Shown: in pieces, positions 42,158 to 51,602 of the stretch
Layout: every line of letters begins with the position of its first letter
How positions within the stretch are numbered: position 1 is the first letter of the stretch
Source: Dethiosulfovibrio peptidovorans
GTDB lineage: Bacteria; Synergistota; Synergistia; Synergistales; Dethiosulfovibrionaceae
Direction: 5' to 3'
Length of the DNA stretch: 64,000 bases
Assembly (NCBI GenBank): GCA_002748665.1
Contig: PDTB01000023.1
Location: 1-64,000 of the forward strand
Notes under the pieces: generated by a model
Seen by the model: the letters and a program-made list of their open reading frames with translations, nothing else
Told to the model about the DNA's origin: nothing
The model's database searches: none
Made by a program: the position numbers and the translations under genes

Positions 42158-43484
42158 CGACGGTTTCCGTCCTCTGTGGGAAACACTCACCTCCCGGATT
42201 GCCCAGGTTGACTTTGTTCGGATCAATGGCAGGGTCAGTAAAGTCGTTGGCCTCGTCATCGAATCCAAAGGCCCGGATGTCCGAGTCGGAGACCTGTGCG
42301 ATATACGCTTTCGCCGGGGACGCCATAACCTAGAGGCCGAAGTCGTTGGTTTTCGTGATGATCGTGTGCTGCTTATGCCCTTGGGAGAACTTCGGGACAT
42401 CGGTCCCGGGTGTGAAGTCGTCTCAATGGGGCGGCCGCTGGGGGTCAACGTAGGTCCCGGTGTTCTGGGGCGTGTATTGGATGGGCTGGGGCGCCCCATG
42501 GACGAAAAAGGGCCTATGGGTTCCAGTGAGTTTTACCCTCTCTACGCTACGCCGCCTCATCCTCTCAGGAGGCAAACCATCTCTGATCCACTTCCCGTAG
42601 GGGTTCGGGCAGTCGATGGAGTCCTCACCCTGGGGCGGGGACAGCGAATAGGAATCTTCGCTGGATCGGGCGTTGGAAAAAGCACCTTGCTGGGTATGAT
42701 GGCTCGAAACACTGAGGCAGAGATCAACGTCATTGGCCTCGTGGGAGAACGGGGCAGAGAAGTTCGAGAATTTATAGATCGCGATCTTGGCCCTGATGGA
42801 CTCAAACGATCGGTTCTCGTCGTGGCCACATCGGATCAGTCTCCTCTTGTCAGACTCAAAGCTGCCTTCACTGCTACGGCTGTTGCCGAATACTTTCGAG
42901 ATCAGGGGAAGGACGTTCTGCTCATGATGGATTCTGTTACCCGTGTGGCCTATGCACAGAGAGAGGTCGGGCTGGCCATCGGCGAACCACCGGCCACGAG
43001 AGGATATACGCCCTCAGTCTTTGCCCTTTTACCCAGGCTTCTGGAGAGAGCCGGAGCCGGAACCAAAGGCAGCATCACTGGCATCTACACCGTCCTCGTC
43101 GAGGGAGACGATATGAACGAGCCTGTAGCCGACTCGGTGCGGGGAATACTGGATGGGCACATCGTTCTCTCCCGAAAAATAGCGGCAAAGAACTTCTATC
43201 CCTGTGTGGATGTCCTCAACAGCGTGAGCCGTGTCATGCCCCACATCGTCGATAAAGCCCATATGGATGGAGCGAGCCGAATGAGAGAAGTCCTCGCCCG
43301 CTATGCCGAGGCCGAGGATCTCATCACCATCGGAGCTTACCAGCGAGGCAACAACCCTCGTGTTGACTGGGCACTTGAATATCTGGACGATGTGGAGACA
43401 TTTCTCAAGCAGGATATGGGAGAGCCGTCGTCTTTTGACGAAGCCGTTCAGGCAGTTTCATCAGTGGCGGCACTGCCCGAGTGA
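42141..43484 (+). CDS. fliI: flagellum-specific export ATPase FliI
   Basis: The 447-residue product is an F1-beta-like ATPase with Walker A GIFAGSGVGKSTLLGMMARN, the VIGLVGERGREVREFIDRDL segment, Walker B DVLLMMDSVTRVAYAQREVG and the family motif GEPPATRGYTPSVFALLPRL. It hexamerises under the export gate and unloads substrates and chaperones. The order fliH-fliI-fliJ is canonical. It overlaps fliH at the start and fliJ at the end (TGAG). Confidence 0.96.
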   Translation: MAAIDDDGFRPLWETLTSRIAQVDFVRINGRVSKVVGLVIESKGPDVRVGDLCDIRFRRGRHNLEAEVVGFRDDRVLLMPLGELRDIGPGCEVVSMGRPLGVNVGPGVLGRVLDGLGRPMDEKGPMGSSEFYPLYATPPHPLRRQTISDPLPVGVRAVDGVLTLGRGQRIGIFAGSGVGKSTLLGMMARNTEAEINVIGLVGERGREVREFIDRDLGPDGLKRSVLVVATSDQSPLVRLKAAFTATAVAEYFRDQGKDVLLMMDSVTRVAYAQREVGLAIGEPPATRGYTPSVFALLPRLLERAGAGTKGSITGIYTVLVEGDDMNEPVADSVRGILDGHIVLSRKIAAKNFYPCVDVLNSVSRVMPHIVDKAHMDGASRMREVLARYAEAEDLITIGAYQRGNNPRVDWALEYLDDVETFLKQDMGEPSSFDEAVQAVSSVAALPE

Positions 43485-43918
43485 GAGGACGAATCGAAAG
43501 ATTCCGACGGATCCTCAAAGCCCGAAAAACCGTTCGGGATCTCGTACAAAAGGAACTCATCGCGATGAGAGTGCGTGAAAAAGCCCTGCTGGGACTCCTA
43601 CGAAAACTCAGAGACGAAAAACAGGAATACATTTGCCGGTTTGCCGAAATAGCCTCGGGAGACGTTACTATAGAAGCCCTCAGAATCGGAAGCGAGGACA
43701 TATCCCGGACGGAAAATCGCATTAAACAAGGGATTCTTGACGTCCTCAGACTCAGAAAACGGATCGAAGCGGTCGAGCAAAAGCTGCTAGAACGTCACAA
43801 AGACGTTCGAAAAGTTGAGCTTCATCTGGAACAGATGGAGCTGCGATGGGAAGCTGAGCATCGACGTAAAGAACAACATGAACTCGACGATATAGCAGGT
43901 ATGCGTCATAAAAGGTGA
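43481..43918 (+). CDS. fliJ: flagellar export chaperone FliJ
   Basis: The 145-residue product is almost entirely coiled coil and rich in Arg, Lys and Glu, beginning RGRIERFRRILKARKTVRD and ending WEAEHRRKEQHELDDIAGMR. This size, composition and place directly behind fliI identify FliJ, the stalk-like coiled coil of the FliI ring that links it to FlhA. Sequence identity in the family is always low. A GTG start overlaps fliI. Confidence 0.85.
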   Translation: MRGRIERFRRILKARKTVRDLVQKELIAMRVREKALLGLLRKLRDEKQEYICRFAEIASGDVTIEALRIGSEDISRTENRIKQGILDVLRLRKRIEAVEQKLLERHKDVRKVELHLEQMELRWEAEHRRKEQHELDDIAGMRHKR

Positions 43919-43935
43919 CGAGAGGAGGTATATCC

Positions 43936-44559
43936 TTGCCCCACGCCCCAATCCCCGATTTTCAGGGAATTCGAGATGTCATGGAGAGAATCTCCCTCCT
44001 GCAGCGACGGCTGGGAGGGGGACCTCCTGCGCCGATTCCCTCGGCATCCTTTGAGGCGCATCTTCAGGATCAAAGCCAAAAAACCGGACAAATTCAGACT
44101 GTTACAGCTCAGCCCCTCCTGCCCTCAGAAGGAGAGGCCCTTTCTGGCATTGGCAGCGTGATAAAAAGCAGACTGGGCCAGGATATCAAAAACATTAAAG
44201 ACCTGGTTGGAGTTATCGCCCAGCGCTATGGTGTGGACGAAAAACTTGTTCGTTCGGTCATCTCTGTCGAATCGGCGTGGCGACCAGACGCACTCTCCTC
44301 AAAAGGAGCCAGGGGACTCATGCAGCTCATGCCCGGCACAGCAAGGATGCTGGGAGTTGATCCTGATGATCCCGTTCAGAACATAGAGGGAGGCGTTAAG
44401 TACCTCTCTATGTTGTCCGAAAAGTATAAAGGCAACCTTGAAAAAATCTTGGCCGCATATAACGCTGGTCCAAGTCGGGTTGACCAATACGATGGTATTC
44501 CTCCGTATCGCGAAACGGAGAACTACGTCCGCAAGGTTCTGCGGCTCTACCAGGGATAA
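43936..44559 (+). CDS. lytic transglycosylase-like protein (SLT domain) within the fla operon
   Basis: The 207-residue product has an N-terminal disordered stretch and a C-terminal SLT domain: IAQRYGVDEKLVRSVISVES with the catalytic Glu, then SKGARGLMQLMPGTARMLGV, NIEGGVKYLSMLSEKYKGNL and LAAYNAGPSRVDQYDGIPPY ending with ETENYVRKVLRLYQG. This is a full family 1 transglycosylase domain. No signal peptide is evident, so it may be exported through the flagellar gate, as FlgJ is. TTG 43936 is chosen because GAGGAGG lies 7 bases ahead. Its place suggests local wall opening for rod growth. Confidence 0.82.
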   Translation: MPHAPIPDFQGIRDVMERISLLQRRLGGGPPAPIPSASFEAHLQDQSQKTGQIQTVTAQPLLPSEGEALSGIGSVIKSRLGQDIKNIKDLVGVIAQRYGVDEKLVRSVISVESAWRPDALSSKGARGLMQLMPGTARMLGVDPDDPVQNIEGGVKYLSMLSEKYKGNLEKILAAYNAGPSRVDQYDGIPPYRETENYVRKVLRLYQG

Positions 44560-44571
44560 GGGGGTATCGCC

Positions 44572-45255
44572 GTGGCCGAAGAAGTAAGACAGCAGGAACC
44601 CGAAGATGTAGGAGTGGTTGAGGAAAACGCTTCAAAAAAGGTGCCGAAAAAGCAAAAGCGTTTCCGTAAACTTTGTTTTCTCCTCTTCTTTCTCATCCCC
44701 GTCGTTATGGCGGGAGCCCTTGGCGGGCTTCAATACAGCGGTATATGGGATGGGCGGCCTCTTTTATACTGGGTTGTCCCGAAACTTCCCTACGTGGGGG
44801 AGGATCTCTCTAAGCTCCTTGATGTGCCTGAGGTCTACACCATGACAGTCGAGGAACGCCGACTCTACGAACTCCGCCAGTGGGAAAAACGCCTTACTGA
44901 CAAAGAGCTTGAGCTTGACAGGCTTCAGGCGTCGGTAATCGCTCTTTCGGTTGACCTGACCTCCCGGGAGAAAAACATATCCCTCATTGAGGCAAAACTC
45001 CTCTCAGCTGACGAACAGCCCGATGACCGGGGGCTCACTGAGGACGAACAGGCCCAGTTTCAGAGTGTCGTGCGAACCTATCAGGAAATATCCGCCCGAC
45101 GGGCGGCTAAAATAGTTGAAAGTTTGGACTCTAACCTGGCAGTCCGAATTCTTCGGGCTCTTCCTGAAGAGGATAGAGGAAAAATCCTTGGGCGCATGGA
45201 TGCCCCCAAGGCAGCGTGGCTGACGGAACAGCTGGCGTTAGAGAAGAAACGGTAG
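44572..45255 (+). CDS. MotE/YlxF-like protein with MgtE-N domain
   Basis: The 227-residue product has a basic N-terminus (KKVPKKQKRFRKLCF), one membrane helix (about residues 34-57), a long coiled coil (about 95-160) and a C-terminal MgtE N-domain-like bundle (RRAAKIVESLDSNLAVRILR, then DRGKILGRMDAPKAAWLTEQ). This layout is that of MotE/YlxF, encoded between fliJ and fliK in many Gram-positive-type operons. MotE in other bacteria acts with the stator; here a structural role is inferred. A GTG start follows GGGG at fair spacing. Confidence 0.75.
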   Translation: MAEEVRQQEPEDVGVVEENASKKVPKKQKRFRKLCFLLFFLIPVVMAGALGGLQYSGIWDGRPLLYWVVPKLPYVGEDLSKLLDVPEVYTMTVEERRLYELRQWEKRLTDKELELDRLQASVIALSVDLTSREKNISLIEAKLLSADEQPDDRGLTEDEQAQFQSVVRTYQEISARRAAKIVESLDSNLAVRILRALPEEDRGKILGRMDAPKAAWLTEQLALEKKR

Positions 45256-45263
45256 GTGACGCC

Positions 45264-46748
45264 ATGCTTATAGGTGGAGATGAACTTCTCGTCTCATCCC
45301 AAAAAAGAGCCCCCAGCAAAGCGGCTCTGCTCAAAGCTTCTTCTGACAGTAGAGGCGATAGGGAGAAATGCACAGGTCGCTTCGATGTGTTGCTCTCTCG
45401 ATCTCAGAAGGAAATGGCCTCTCAAGAGAACGCGTCCCAACAGGCGGAAGTTCCACATGAAGATATCGAAGAATACGCCGAACTTCTCGGGATCGTCAAG
45501 GTCGCAGAGGACGGCATATCGAATAATTCCCGGCTGACTATCCCGGGTTTCATTCGGGATCACGGTGACGGGGCGCCTCAACTCCTGGCCGACGTTCCGG
45601 TGCAAACTCCTTCGGGGGCATCTGAGACGGACGTGTCGTCTGCTGGGACCGACGTTTTGAGTGGGTTCGAACAGACTAAGGCTGAAACAACGGTTGAGCA
45701 TCGTGTCGGACGGATGGGGAAAGCTGTTCAGAAGATCCAGATCATTTCGGACACTGCTGTGAGTCAGGAATCGTTTTTGAAAAAATCAGTACAAGAGACC
45801 TCACACGATGTACCTTCCATACTTGATCAAGTAGATGGCTTTCGGGATGTCGTTGCTCAGTTACGTCTTCAGGCCTTGGGGCTTGGCAACCTGACGGACG
45901 CCTCTCTTGCCACCGAACAGATGGAGACTGAAATGGAGCCGATTACCCAGAGGCAGGCATCGTCGCACATGGCCTTCTCGCTGGTCGCCGAGAACGGAAA
46001 AAAAGATTCGAAATTCTCGTGTCTCGAACCTGTTCAGGTGTCGGATCTCCCCAGGGTTGGGGATGTCTCCCGGCCCCCATCCGGTGGCGTCGAACCGCCT
46101 CGCCTGAATGATACAATCCCGGTGCGTTCATATCGAACCGAGGCTGATCTCAAAGCTCTCCTCAGTGACCTAGACCGCCGTTTGGCTGAGTCGGTTCCCG
46201 AGACTGTCCGGCGAGAGGACATCAAAACCTTCAGCGCCCTTCAGGATGAACTGGCTTTTTTGGCTGGCCCCGATCCCTTTCGAGGTGGACCGAGGAAAGA
46301 TGTCTCCTTTTCTTCGGTGGATATCCTGCCTCAAAAAGGCCTTCCTGGCATGGCTCACAGTGTGGTAAATGTCGTTCGCTTTCTTCAGGCGAACGGTGAG
46401 GTGAAAGCCCAGATTGTGGTTGAGCCTCCGGCCTTGGGTCGTGTTGAGATACAGATTCACGCCACTCCTGGTGGCATGGAAGCCTCCCTTCGGGTGGACT
46501 CCCTAGCCGTTCGGGATATGATTCGTCCTCAGGTTCCCCTGCTTCAGGATCTTCTGGCCGAGCAGGGCATCACTCTGTCAGGGATGAACATAGACGTTCG
46601 AAGCGGCGACGACCAGAGACAACAGTGGAACGGCGGGGGAAAGCGTCGACGGGGAGATAACTCTGTGGCCGAAACCCCAGTTGAAGAGACCGAGTCGCCC
46701 ATCGCCAGGATCGACCTGGAACGAGGGCTTCTCGTATGGATGGCTTAG
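45264..46748 (+). CDS. fliK: flagellar hook-length control protein FliK
   Basis: The 494-residue product has a long, variable, low-complexity N-terminal part and a C-terminal Flg_hook domain: VVNVVRFLQANGEVKAQIVV followed by EPPALGRVEIQIHATPGGME, LRVDSLAVRDMIRPQVPLLQ and LAEQGITLSGMNIDV. FliK measures hook length and flips export specificity by acting on the FlhB C-domain. The ATG at 45264 suits the gene order; an upstream GTG at 45216 lies inside the previous gene. A second FliK-like protein is encoded at 18925. Confidence 0.88.
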   Translation: MLIGGDELLVSSQKRAPSKAALLKASSDSRGDREKCTGRFDVLLSRSQKEMASQENASQQAEVPHEDIEEYAELLGIVKVAEDGISNNSRLTIPGFIRDHGDGAPQLLADVPVQTPSGASETDVSSAGTDVLSGFEQTKAETTVEHRVGRMGKAVQKIQIISDTAVSQESFLKKSVQETSHDVPSILDQVDGFRDVVAQLRLQALGLGNLTDASLATEQMETEMEPITQRQASSHMAFSLVAENGKKDSKFSCLEPVQVSDLPRVGDVSRPPSGGVEPPRLNDTIPVRSYRTEADLKALLSDLDRRLAESVPETVRREDIKTFSALQDELAFLAGPDPFRGGPRKDVSFSSVDILPQKGLPGMAHSVVNVVRFLQANGEVKAQIVVEPPALGRVEIQIHATPGGMEASLRVDSLAVRDMIRPQVPLLQDLLAEQGITLSGMNIDVRSGDDQRQQWNGGGKRRRGDNSVAETPVEETESPIARIDLERGLLVWMA

Positions 46749-46761
46749 GAGGTTACTCATA

Positions 46762-47202
46762 ATGGACACGAACACCCGAGTAAACCCCGTTGCTGGGCTG
46801 GGATTTGCTCCTCCCAAACGAGAGCCCAAGGGGACCATGGATAAAGACGACTTTCTCAAGCTCTATCTCGAACAGCTTAAAAACCAGGATCCTATGGACC
46901 CCATGGACACAAACGAGATGTCCGCTCAGATGGCCCAATTTTCCACAGTTGAACAGCTTGTCATGAGCAACAAGACCCTCTCTAAAATCGCCGAGGGCGA
47001 GATGCAGAGTGCTGTTGGTCTCATAGGCTTCAAGGTCTCCTACATGGAGGATATCCCTGACGAGAATGGCAAAATCGTTTCGGAAAAACGAGACGGGATC
47101 GTCAAATCCGTGATCAAACAAGACGGTAAGGTTATTCTCAATATGGCTGACGGAAAACAGGCTGATTTAAGCCGCCTCTTTGCCGTGGAACTTCCTGATT
47201 AG
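46762..47202 (+). CDS. flgD: flagellar hook assembly protein FlgD
   Basis: The 146-residue product has the FlgD scaffold signature MDKDDFLKLYLEQLKNQDPM followed by DPMDTNEMSAQMAQFSTVEQ, then a short beta domain (LIGFKVSYMEDIPDENGKIV, VILNMADGKQADLSRL). It caps the growing hook and is lost later. At 146 residues it lacks the longer C-terminal part of enterobacterial FlgD, as is usual in Bacillus-type operons. TAGGAGG precedes ATG 46762. Confidence 0.93.
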   Translation: MDTNTRVNPVAGLGFAPPKREPKGTMDKDDFLKLYLEQLKNQDPMDPMDTNEMSAQMAQFSTVEQLVMSNKTLSKIAEGEMQSAVGLIGFKVSYMEDIPDENGKIVSEKRDGIVKSVIKQDGKVILNMADGKQADLSRLFAVELPD

Positions 47203-47305
47203 CATACGTCGTACAAAATACATACTATTCCCTCCCAAGGACGGTGGGGGAAATACATGATCGGCAAGGGATTGCCCAATAACCGTTCATGAGGAGGAAA
47301 CCTGC

Positions 47306-49276
47306 ATGCTGCGCTCTTTGTTTACTGGTGTCACCGGTGTGAAGGCTCACCAGGTCAAGTTGGATGTCACGGGCAACAACATCGCTAATGTCAACACTAC
47401 GGGTTTTAAGAAAGGAATTACTGTCTTTCAGGATCTGCTCTCCCAGACCGTTCGGGGAGCTATGTCTCCTGAAGGCAATCGGGGTGGTGTCAACTCTCTT
47501 CAAGTCGGCCTTGGAGTTGGCGTGGCTGCTGTGGAGAACATACACACTCAAGGCCCCATCTCCTATACAGGGAACCGAACCGATATGGCCATCCAGGGTG
47601 ATGGGTACTACGTGGTGACTACTGGCACTCAGAAGCTTTACACCCGAGCGGGGAACTTCGTCACTGACGCCAAAGGGAATCTGGTAATGTCGGGTACGGG
47701 ATATACCCTTCAGGGATATAAGATGTCTATCGACCCCGACAATCCCATGGTCTCCGTCAGAGATGGGGATCTCTCGTCGGTGAATATCCCGATGGGGACC
47801 AAGCTTGAGGCTAAAAAAACCTCCATCGTGGGGTATCGGTGTAACTTGAACAAGAGGGCTAAGGAATACCTTCCTATGGGTATGTCCTCGGGCAATCGTA
47901 CGATTTTCGCATCCTTAGGAGGCAAGAGCGTGGCGGTGAGTGTCGATGACTCTGAGGATCCGACACAACATCTCTCTTTCGATTTTGAGGGCGGATCGGC
48001 TCCTCTAGTGTTCCAGATGGACGGGGTTGATATGGAGAGCAAACGTCCTCGTTTGAGCTTGGCAGCGACTCCCGCGACTTTCGACTTGGATGGCATTACC
48101 TACACTGCCGAATATAACGGGGAAAATGGTACTATGAGGGTCTTCACCGATTATGGTACGCCTGATCAGGCAGAGGCGTGGAGAGTCAATCTTTTTGAAA
48201 TGATGGATTATCAGTATTTAGAGGTTAAGGATACCTCGGTGAGTCCGGCGGTGACGTACAATGCCTTGATCGAATTTGACGACGATCCGGCTACGGGTGA
48301 GCGAATTATGCATGCGTGGTACTATGATCCTGCAGGGGGGAACATGGCCCATACTCGTTTGCAAAGAGGGGGCGCCGATGCGAATATTCCTATGAATACT
48401 GATGGTACTTTCTTTTTGCCTACGTCTGTGCCTGCTGATCCTGCGGATCGCTATACTCTGGTCATTGGGACCCAGACGTTGGATATTCTCACCAATGCTG
48501 ATGGTAAGTCCATACGGTTTGACAACGACGGTGACCCCGTTGGCTCGGTCGTCCAGCGGACGGAGAGCATTCACAAAGCTAAGAGTACGGTGTACGATAG
48601 TCAGGGTGGTGCTCACACATTGGAGACAAGTTGGGAAAAGCTTGATCGAAATCGGTGGAGATGGCGGGTCTGGACCCCTACTGAGGAGATATCCATCACT
48701 CCGTCCACGGGAATTCTCTCCTTCGATGCTGATGGTAAGATCAGCGGTTCTCCTTCTGAGGTGGATCTGCAGATGGGCTTTGGAGTGCTGGGGGTAGAGA
48801 ATCAGCAGGTGACTTTGGATTTCTCTGGTAAAAGCTTTAATAAGGAAGAAATTGAGGGAGTGACCCAGTATGAGTCGGAATTCACCACCAAACCGTACTA
48901 CCAAGATGGGTATGGTATGGGAGTGTTGAACGATTTTTCTGTGGGTAAGGACGGCACAGTCATGGGTATCTACGACAACGGTCAGAACAAGCCCCTTTAT
49001 CGCTTGGCTCTTGCCATGTTCACTAACCCTCAGGGGTTATTGAAGGTTGGAGATACCTGTTTTGACAAGTCGGCTAACTCGGGGGAGCCTCGGATCAATG
49101 TCGCTTATTCGGACGGTGCTGGTTCCATCGCTGGAGGGTCTTTGGAGATGAGCAATGTGGACCTCACAGAGGAGTTTACTCAGCTCATGATCGGTCAGAG
49201 GGGGTTCCAGGCCAATGCTCGTGTGATTACTACCAGCGATACGGTTCTGGAGGAGCTTCTGAACCTCAAGCGGTAA
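47306..49276 (+). CDS. flgE: flagellar hook protein FlgE
   Basis: The 656-residue product begins MLRSLFTGVTGVKAHQVKLD with the rod/hook motif TGNNIANVNTTGFKKGI and ends with the C-terminal coiled region MSNVDLTEEFTQLMIGQRGF and ARVITTSDTVLEELLNLKR. The middle contains GPISYTGNRTDMAIQGDGYY and the inserted outer domains, which make it longer than the 400-residue enterobacterial hook. The sequence TVYDSQGGAHTLETSWEKL is typical of FlgE. It builds the hook. ATGAGGAGG precedes the start. Confidence 0.95.
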   Translation: MLRSLFTGVTGVKAHQVKLDVTGNNIANVNTTGFKKGITVFQDLLSQTVRGAMSPEGNRGGVNSLQVGLGVGVAAVENIHTQGPISYTGNRTDMAIQGDGYYVVTTGTQKLYTRAGNFVTDAKGNLVMSGTGYTLQGYKMSIDPDNPMVSVRDGDLSSVNIPMGTKLEAKKTSIVGYRCNLNKRAKEYLPMGMSSGNRTIFASLGGKSVAVSVDDSEDPTQHLSFDFEGGSAPLVFQMDGVDMESKRPRLSLAATPATFDLDGITYTAEYNGENGTMRVFTDYGTPDQAEAWRVNLFEMMDYQYLEVKDTSVSPAVTYNALIEFDDDPATGERIMHAWYYDPAGGNMAHTRLQRGGADANIPMNTDGTFFLPTSVPADPADRYTLVIGTQTLDILTNADGKSIRFDNDGDPVGSVVQRTESIHKAKSTVYDSQGGAHTLETSWEKLDRNRWRWRVWTPTEEISITPSTGILSFDADGKISGSPSEVDLQMGFGVLGVENQQVTLDFSGKSFNKEEIEGVTQYESEFTTKPYYQDGYGMGVLNDFSVGKDGTVMGIYDNGQNKPLYRLALAMFTNPQGLLKVGDTCFDKSANSGEPRINVAYSDGAGSIAGGSLEMSNVDLTEEFTQLMIGQRGFQANARVITTSDTVLEELLNLKR

Positions 49277-49299
49277 AGTCAGTCTAAGGTCGATCCATC

Positions 49300-49497
49300 G
49301 TGATTGAGGTTACCAGACTGAACAACTCGATCTTTATCCTCAACTCGGAACTGATTGAGACGGTGGAGGCGACTCCCGATACGGTGATCACGCTGGTGAA
49401 CGGTCATCGGTATGTTGTTCGGGAGTCGCCTCGGGAGGTCATACGGCTGGCGGCACTTCACAGGGTAACTCGAAATTTGCCGTCCTCTTCGACATAG
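49300..49497 (+). CDS. flbD: FlbD/SwrD family small flagellar protein
   Basis: The 65-residue product reads MIEVTRLNNSIFILNSELIE followed by TVEATPDTVITLVNGHRYVV and a short C-terminal helix, the full layout of the FlbD family. In Bacillus the homologue SwrD raises flagellar power, possibly by acting on the stator. Its place between flgE and motA fits that. The start is GTG; a usable ribosome binding site is weak. Confidence 0.9.
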   Translation: MIEVTRLNNSIFILNSELIETVEATPDTVITLVNGHRYVVRESPREVIRLAALHRVTRNLPSSST

Positions 49498-49560
49498 CGG
49501 GGATCTTGTGCTCTTGAGGCGGGCTCCTTTGCGGATTCGGTGAAAAATGGAGGCTTGAGC

Positions 49561-50352
49561 GTGGATCTGGCAAGTGTTATCGGAATCTCTCTAGCGTTAA
49601 TATTGGTAGTCGGGGGGATCGTGACCGGCGGAGAACCAGGGGCCTTCATTAATTTACCGTCTATGCTCATTACTGTCGGGGGAACTCTGGGGGCGGTAAT
49701 CATGGCAAACCCCATGGAGCGTATCAAAAAGCTGGGTAAGGTATTGAAAATCGTTTTTTTTTCCCAGTCTCCCGATATGGTGTCTCTGGTACAGACGATC
49801 GTCAGCTTTGCCGAGAAAGCTCGGCGTGAAGGGTTGTTAGCCCTTGAGGCCGATGCTGGTGAGCTGGACGACGAGTTTTTGAGCAAGTCGATTCAGTTGG
49901 TAGTTGACGGTACCGATCCCGAGTTGGTCAAGGCGATCCTGGATACCGAGATCAGCGTCTTGGAAGAGCGCCACCAGTCCAACAAGGGGATGTTCGACAC
50001 GATGGGTGAGCTGTTCCCAGCCTTCGGTATGTTGGGAACTCTGATTGGGCTTATCGCCATGCTTCGAAATTTGGACGATCCGGACTCTTTGGGGCCAGGT
50101 ATGGCTGTAGCTCTGATTACCACGTTTTATGGGTCGTTTATGGCCAACGTTATTGCTTTGCCGGTATCTGCGAAACTGGCAGCTCGTTCATCCCAGGAGA
50201 CTGTCGTTCGAGAGCTCATGGTGGAGGGAGTTTTGTCCATTCAGGCAGGGGAGAACCCCCGAATAGTGGAGGAAAAACTCAAGGTTTTCCTGCCGCCGGA
50301 TCAGCGTAAAGAGCTGGATGAGCGTAACGGGTCGGAGAAGGGCGAGGAATAG
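49561..50352 (+). CDS. motA: motor stator protein MotA
   Basis: The 263-residue product has four membrane helices: two near the N-terminus (about 2-22 and 30-48) and two after the cytoplasmic loop (FPAFGMLGTLIGLIAMLRNL and MAVALITTFYGSFMANVIAL). The cytoplasmic loop carries ARREGLLALEADAGELDDEF with charged residues that engage FliG, and GMFDTMGELFPAFGM ends it. It forms the ion channel with MotB. GTG 49561 is chosen because GGAGG lies 7 bases ahead. Confidence 0.95.
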   Translation: MDLASVIGISLALILVVGGIVTGGEPGAFINLPSMLITVGGTLGAVIMANPMERIKKLGKVLKIVFFSQSPDMVSLVQTIVSFAEKARREGLLALEADAGELDDEFLSKSIQLVVDGTDPELVKAILDTEISVLEERHQSNKGMFDTMGELFPAFGMLGTLIGLIAMLRNLDDPDSLGPGMAVALITTFYGSFMANVIALPVSAKLAARSSQETVVRELMVEGVLSIQAGENPRIVEEKLKVFLPPDQRKELDERNGSEKGEE

Positions 50353-50354
50353 GT

Positions 50355-51077
50355 GTGGGGCGGGATCGACGAAAAAAAGAAGAAAAGGGCGGCGCTGGCT
50401 GGATGGCTACCTATGGAGATATGGTGACCCTTCTTCTTACATTTTTTGTCCTTCTGTTTGCGTTTTCCTCTATCGACGTGGAGAAGTTTAAGAAGATGAT
50501 GGTCTCCTTTCAAGGTGCCTTAGGGGTTTTGGATGGGGGAAAAGCCCTTCAGGAGGATCCCTTGCCGTACGGTGGTCAGTCGGGGTACGATGCCGGGGAG
50601 GAGCGCCGTCAGACTCAGTCGACGTTCCATGTTGACAGAGAGCTTCGCTCTTTTCTCAAGGAGCAAAAAATGGAAAAAGATGTCACTGTAACGGTCGATC
50701 AGCGGGGAGTGACGGTATCCCTTTCGGATCAGTTGCTTTTCCCTCTTGGAGGGGTAGAGATTCGTCCCGAGGGGAAACGCCTTCTCTCAAAGCTGGGTGG
50801 TTTTCTTCGGAGTCGGGTTCCCGCCCTCGCCGTTGAAGGACATACGGATAACCGGCCTCTCCGTGGCGGTCCATACCAGGACAATTGGGGTCTTTCGTCG
50901 GTGCGAGCGGCTTTTGTTGCTTCCTATCTGGCGAACCACGTTGGGATAGCACCGTCGGTGCTTCAGGCGGTGGGGTATGGCCCCTATCGACCGGTGGTTC
51001 CAAACGATAGCGAAGAACATCAAGCCTTGAATCGCCGGGTGGATTTGGTTATTCTGTCTAAGTATCCCAAGCAGTGA
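50355..51077 (+). CDS. motB: motor stator protein MotB
   Basis: The 240-residue product has one membrane helix with the ion-binding Asp in GWMATYGDMVTLLLTFFVLL, a periplasmic linker, and an OmpA-like peptidoglycan-binding domain (about residues 120-236) with LAVEGHTDNRPLRGG, NWGLSSVRAAFVASYL and NRRVDLVIL. It anchors the stator to the cell wall. It starts two bases after the motA stop. The residue pattern near the Asp does not settle proton versus sodium use. Confidence 0.95.
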   Translation: MGRDRRKKEEKGGAGWMATYGDMVTLLLTFFVLLFAFSSIDVEKFKKMMVSFQGALGVLDGGKALQEDPLPYGGQSGYDAGEERRQTQSTFHVDRELRSFLKEQKMEKDVTVTVDQRGVTVSLSDQLLFPLGGVEIRPEGKRLLSKLGGFLRSRVPALAVEGHTDNRPLRGGPYQDNWGLSSVRAAFVASYLANHVGIAPSVLQAVGYGPYRPVVPNDSEEHQALNRRVDLVILSKYPKQ

Positions 51078-51099
51078 TTATAGGGCGAAGGAGGACGAC

Positions 51100-51555
51100 A
51101 TGCTCAAGAAAATATTGGTAATTCTGGTCGTGGCTTTGGTCGCCCTGGTCTTGGGTATCGGGGGAGGATATTTTCTGGGGGCTCATTTTGGTGCAGAGAA
51201 GGAGACCGTAACGGGAATATCCAAGGATCTGGAACATCCCGGTCCTATAGTTGATTTTGGCGATTTTGTCATTAACCTGGCTGACAAGGAGCCTCATCTG
51301 GCGAATTTTGAACTGGCCCTGGAGGCTTCTAACACGGAAGCCAAAATGATTTTGACCGACGGTGGTTGGAGAAGTCATATTCGTAATGAGGTGTTGCTGA
51401 CGGTGAAGGATCATATCGCCGATGATTTTCGGAGCGCCGAGGGCATCATGGAGTTGAGCGATAACCTCAAACGTCGCCTCAACGCTATTCTACCGACGGC
51501 TGAGGGCAGAGTTGTCGTTCGAAGGGTTCTTTTCCGAAAGTTTGTTACTCAGTAG
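51100..51555 (+). CDS. fliL: flagellar basal-body-associated protein FliL
   Basis: The 151-residue product has one N-terminal membrane helix (ILVILVVALVALVLGIGGGY) and a periplasmic domain with IVDFGDFVINLADKEPHLAN, FELALEASNTEAKMILTD and a C-terminal VVVRRVLFRKFVTQ. This is the FliL form that supports the stator. GAAGGAGG stands ahead of the ATG. It lies between motB and fliM as in many bacteria. Confidence 0.92.
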   Translation: MLKKILVILVVALVALVLGIGGGYFLGAHFGAEKETVTGISKDLEHPGPIVDFGDFVINLADKEPHLANFELALEASNTEAKMILTDGGWRSHIRNEVLLTVKDHIADDFRSAEGIMELSDNLKRRLNAILPTAEGRVVVRRVLFRKFVTQ

Positions 51556-51602
51556 TCTCCTTTTTTCGCTATACAAAATGGGCAAGAAGGTGGTGAGGCT
51601 TC

